Origin: Chlamydiae bacterium RIFCSPHIGHO2_12_FULL_49_9
Lineage (GTDB): Bacteria; Chlamydiota; Chlamydiia; Chlamydiales; SM23-39
NCBI GenBank assembly: GCA_001794935.1
Contig: MGLY01000045.1
Location: 1,425 to 6,967, forward strand
Reading direction: 5' to 3'
DNA: 5,543 nucleotides
Part shown: in pieces, positions 5,357 through 5,543 of the stretch
Position numbering within the stretch: position 1 is the stretch's first letter
Layout: every line of letters begins with the position of its first letter
Translations under genes and position numbers: made by a program
The notes under the pieces: model-generated
Database searches by the model: none
What the model was told of the DNA's origin: nothing
The model's input: the letters and a program-made list of their open reading frames with translations, nothing else

Positions 5357-5543
5357 CCTAGACGACACCCTGATCGACACATCGGGGGCGGTGACCCCGT
5401 TTAAATTGAAAGAGTGTCTCAAAAGACTCATAGCCGGGGGGGTGCCCATCTCCGACTTAAGCGAGGCCCATCGCCAGCTCCTCAAGCTGAATGCCAAATC
5501 CCCCAAATCTTTGGACGCGCTGGTTTCTTTTGCCGCTCCCTAC
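5340..5543 (+). CDS. HAD-superfamily hydrolase, N-terminal part (cut by the window edge)
   Basis: Only the first 68 codons are in the window. The product starts (M/L)LIIFDLDDTLIDTSG, the HAD motif I DxDxT/DxDD-T: the expected nucleophile is D6 and the second aspartate D8 when counted from TTG at 5340. What follows (KLKECLKRLIAGG, EAHRQLLKLNAKSPKSLDALVSF) is helical and fits a cap domain inserted after motif I, as in phosphoglycolate-phosphatase-like enzymes. Most relatives are sugar-phosphate or nucleotide phosphatases, but the substrate cannot be told from this fragment. No ATG is available: the reading frame has TGA at 5334-5336, then AAA and two tandem TTG codons. AGGAG at 5325-5329 is 10 nt before the first TTG, which I chose; the second (5343) is nearly as good. 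The gene overlaps the end of yvcK by 17 nt, suggesting coupled expression. Confidence 0.88.
   Translation, partial: MLIIFDLDDTLIDTSGAVTPFKLKECLKRLIAGGVPISDLSEAHRQLLKLNAKSPKSLDALVSFAAPY

Overview
The window looks like a stretch of bacterial chromosome from the phylum Chlamydiota, probably a lineage outside Chlamydiaceae (an amoeba- or environment-associated 'Chlamydia-like' bacterium). This rests on remembered family resemblance, not on a search. The S1 N-terminus (a tryptophan-containing lead-in, then a DLLY segment, then the first S1 domain) and several phrases in the ribulose-phosphate epimerase (for example INRATDLFLDVH and MIYNPF) resemble the chlamydial versions. Coding sequence is moderate in G+C. 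The one large intergenic region is extremely A+T-rich, with only 5 G/C in the 60 bases 781-840. There are no rRNA or tRNA genes, transposons, CRISPR arrays or phage genes, so this reads as ordinary core chromosome with some unusual details.

Layout: the left edge (1-443, minus strand) holds the first 147 codons of rpsA (ribosomal protein S1), which runs off the window. A 509-bp divergent control region (444-952) separates it from a plus-strand run of five genes that fills the rest of the window. First is lysC (953-1738), an aspartokinase reduced to its catalytic domain. It overlaps by 10 nt a 641-residue protein of unknown function (1729-3654). After a 41-nt gap that can fold into a long hairpin reaching the next start codon come rpe (3696-4397), a yvcK/CofD-family gene (4394-5356, sharing ATGA with rpe) and the start of a HAD-superfamily hydrolase (5340 to the window edge, overlapping yvcK by 17 nt).

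The genes form two translationally coupled groups. The first, lysC plus the unknown gene, starts with the first enzyme of the aspartate pathway, which in chlamydiae feeds diaminopimelate for peptidoglycan-type precursors. The second, rpe, yvcK and HAD, joins a pentose-phosphate enzyme to a YvcK/GlmR-type protein; in Bacillus such proteins link central carbon flow to UDP-GlcNAc and wall precursor supply. A shared theme of carbon supply for envelope precursors is an inference.

The points most worth a second look are the ACT-less aspartokinase with its coupled unknown partner, the hairpin that overlaps the rpe start codon, the dyad repeats over candidate -10 elements on both sides of the divergent control region, and a G-tract-flanked insertion in Rpe.
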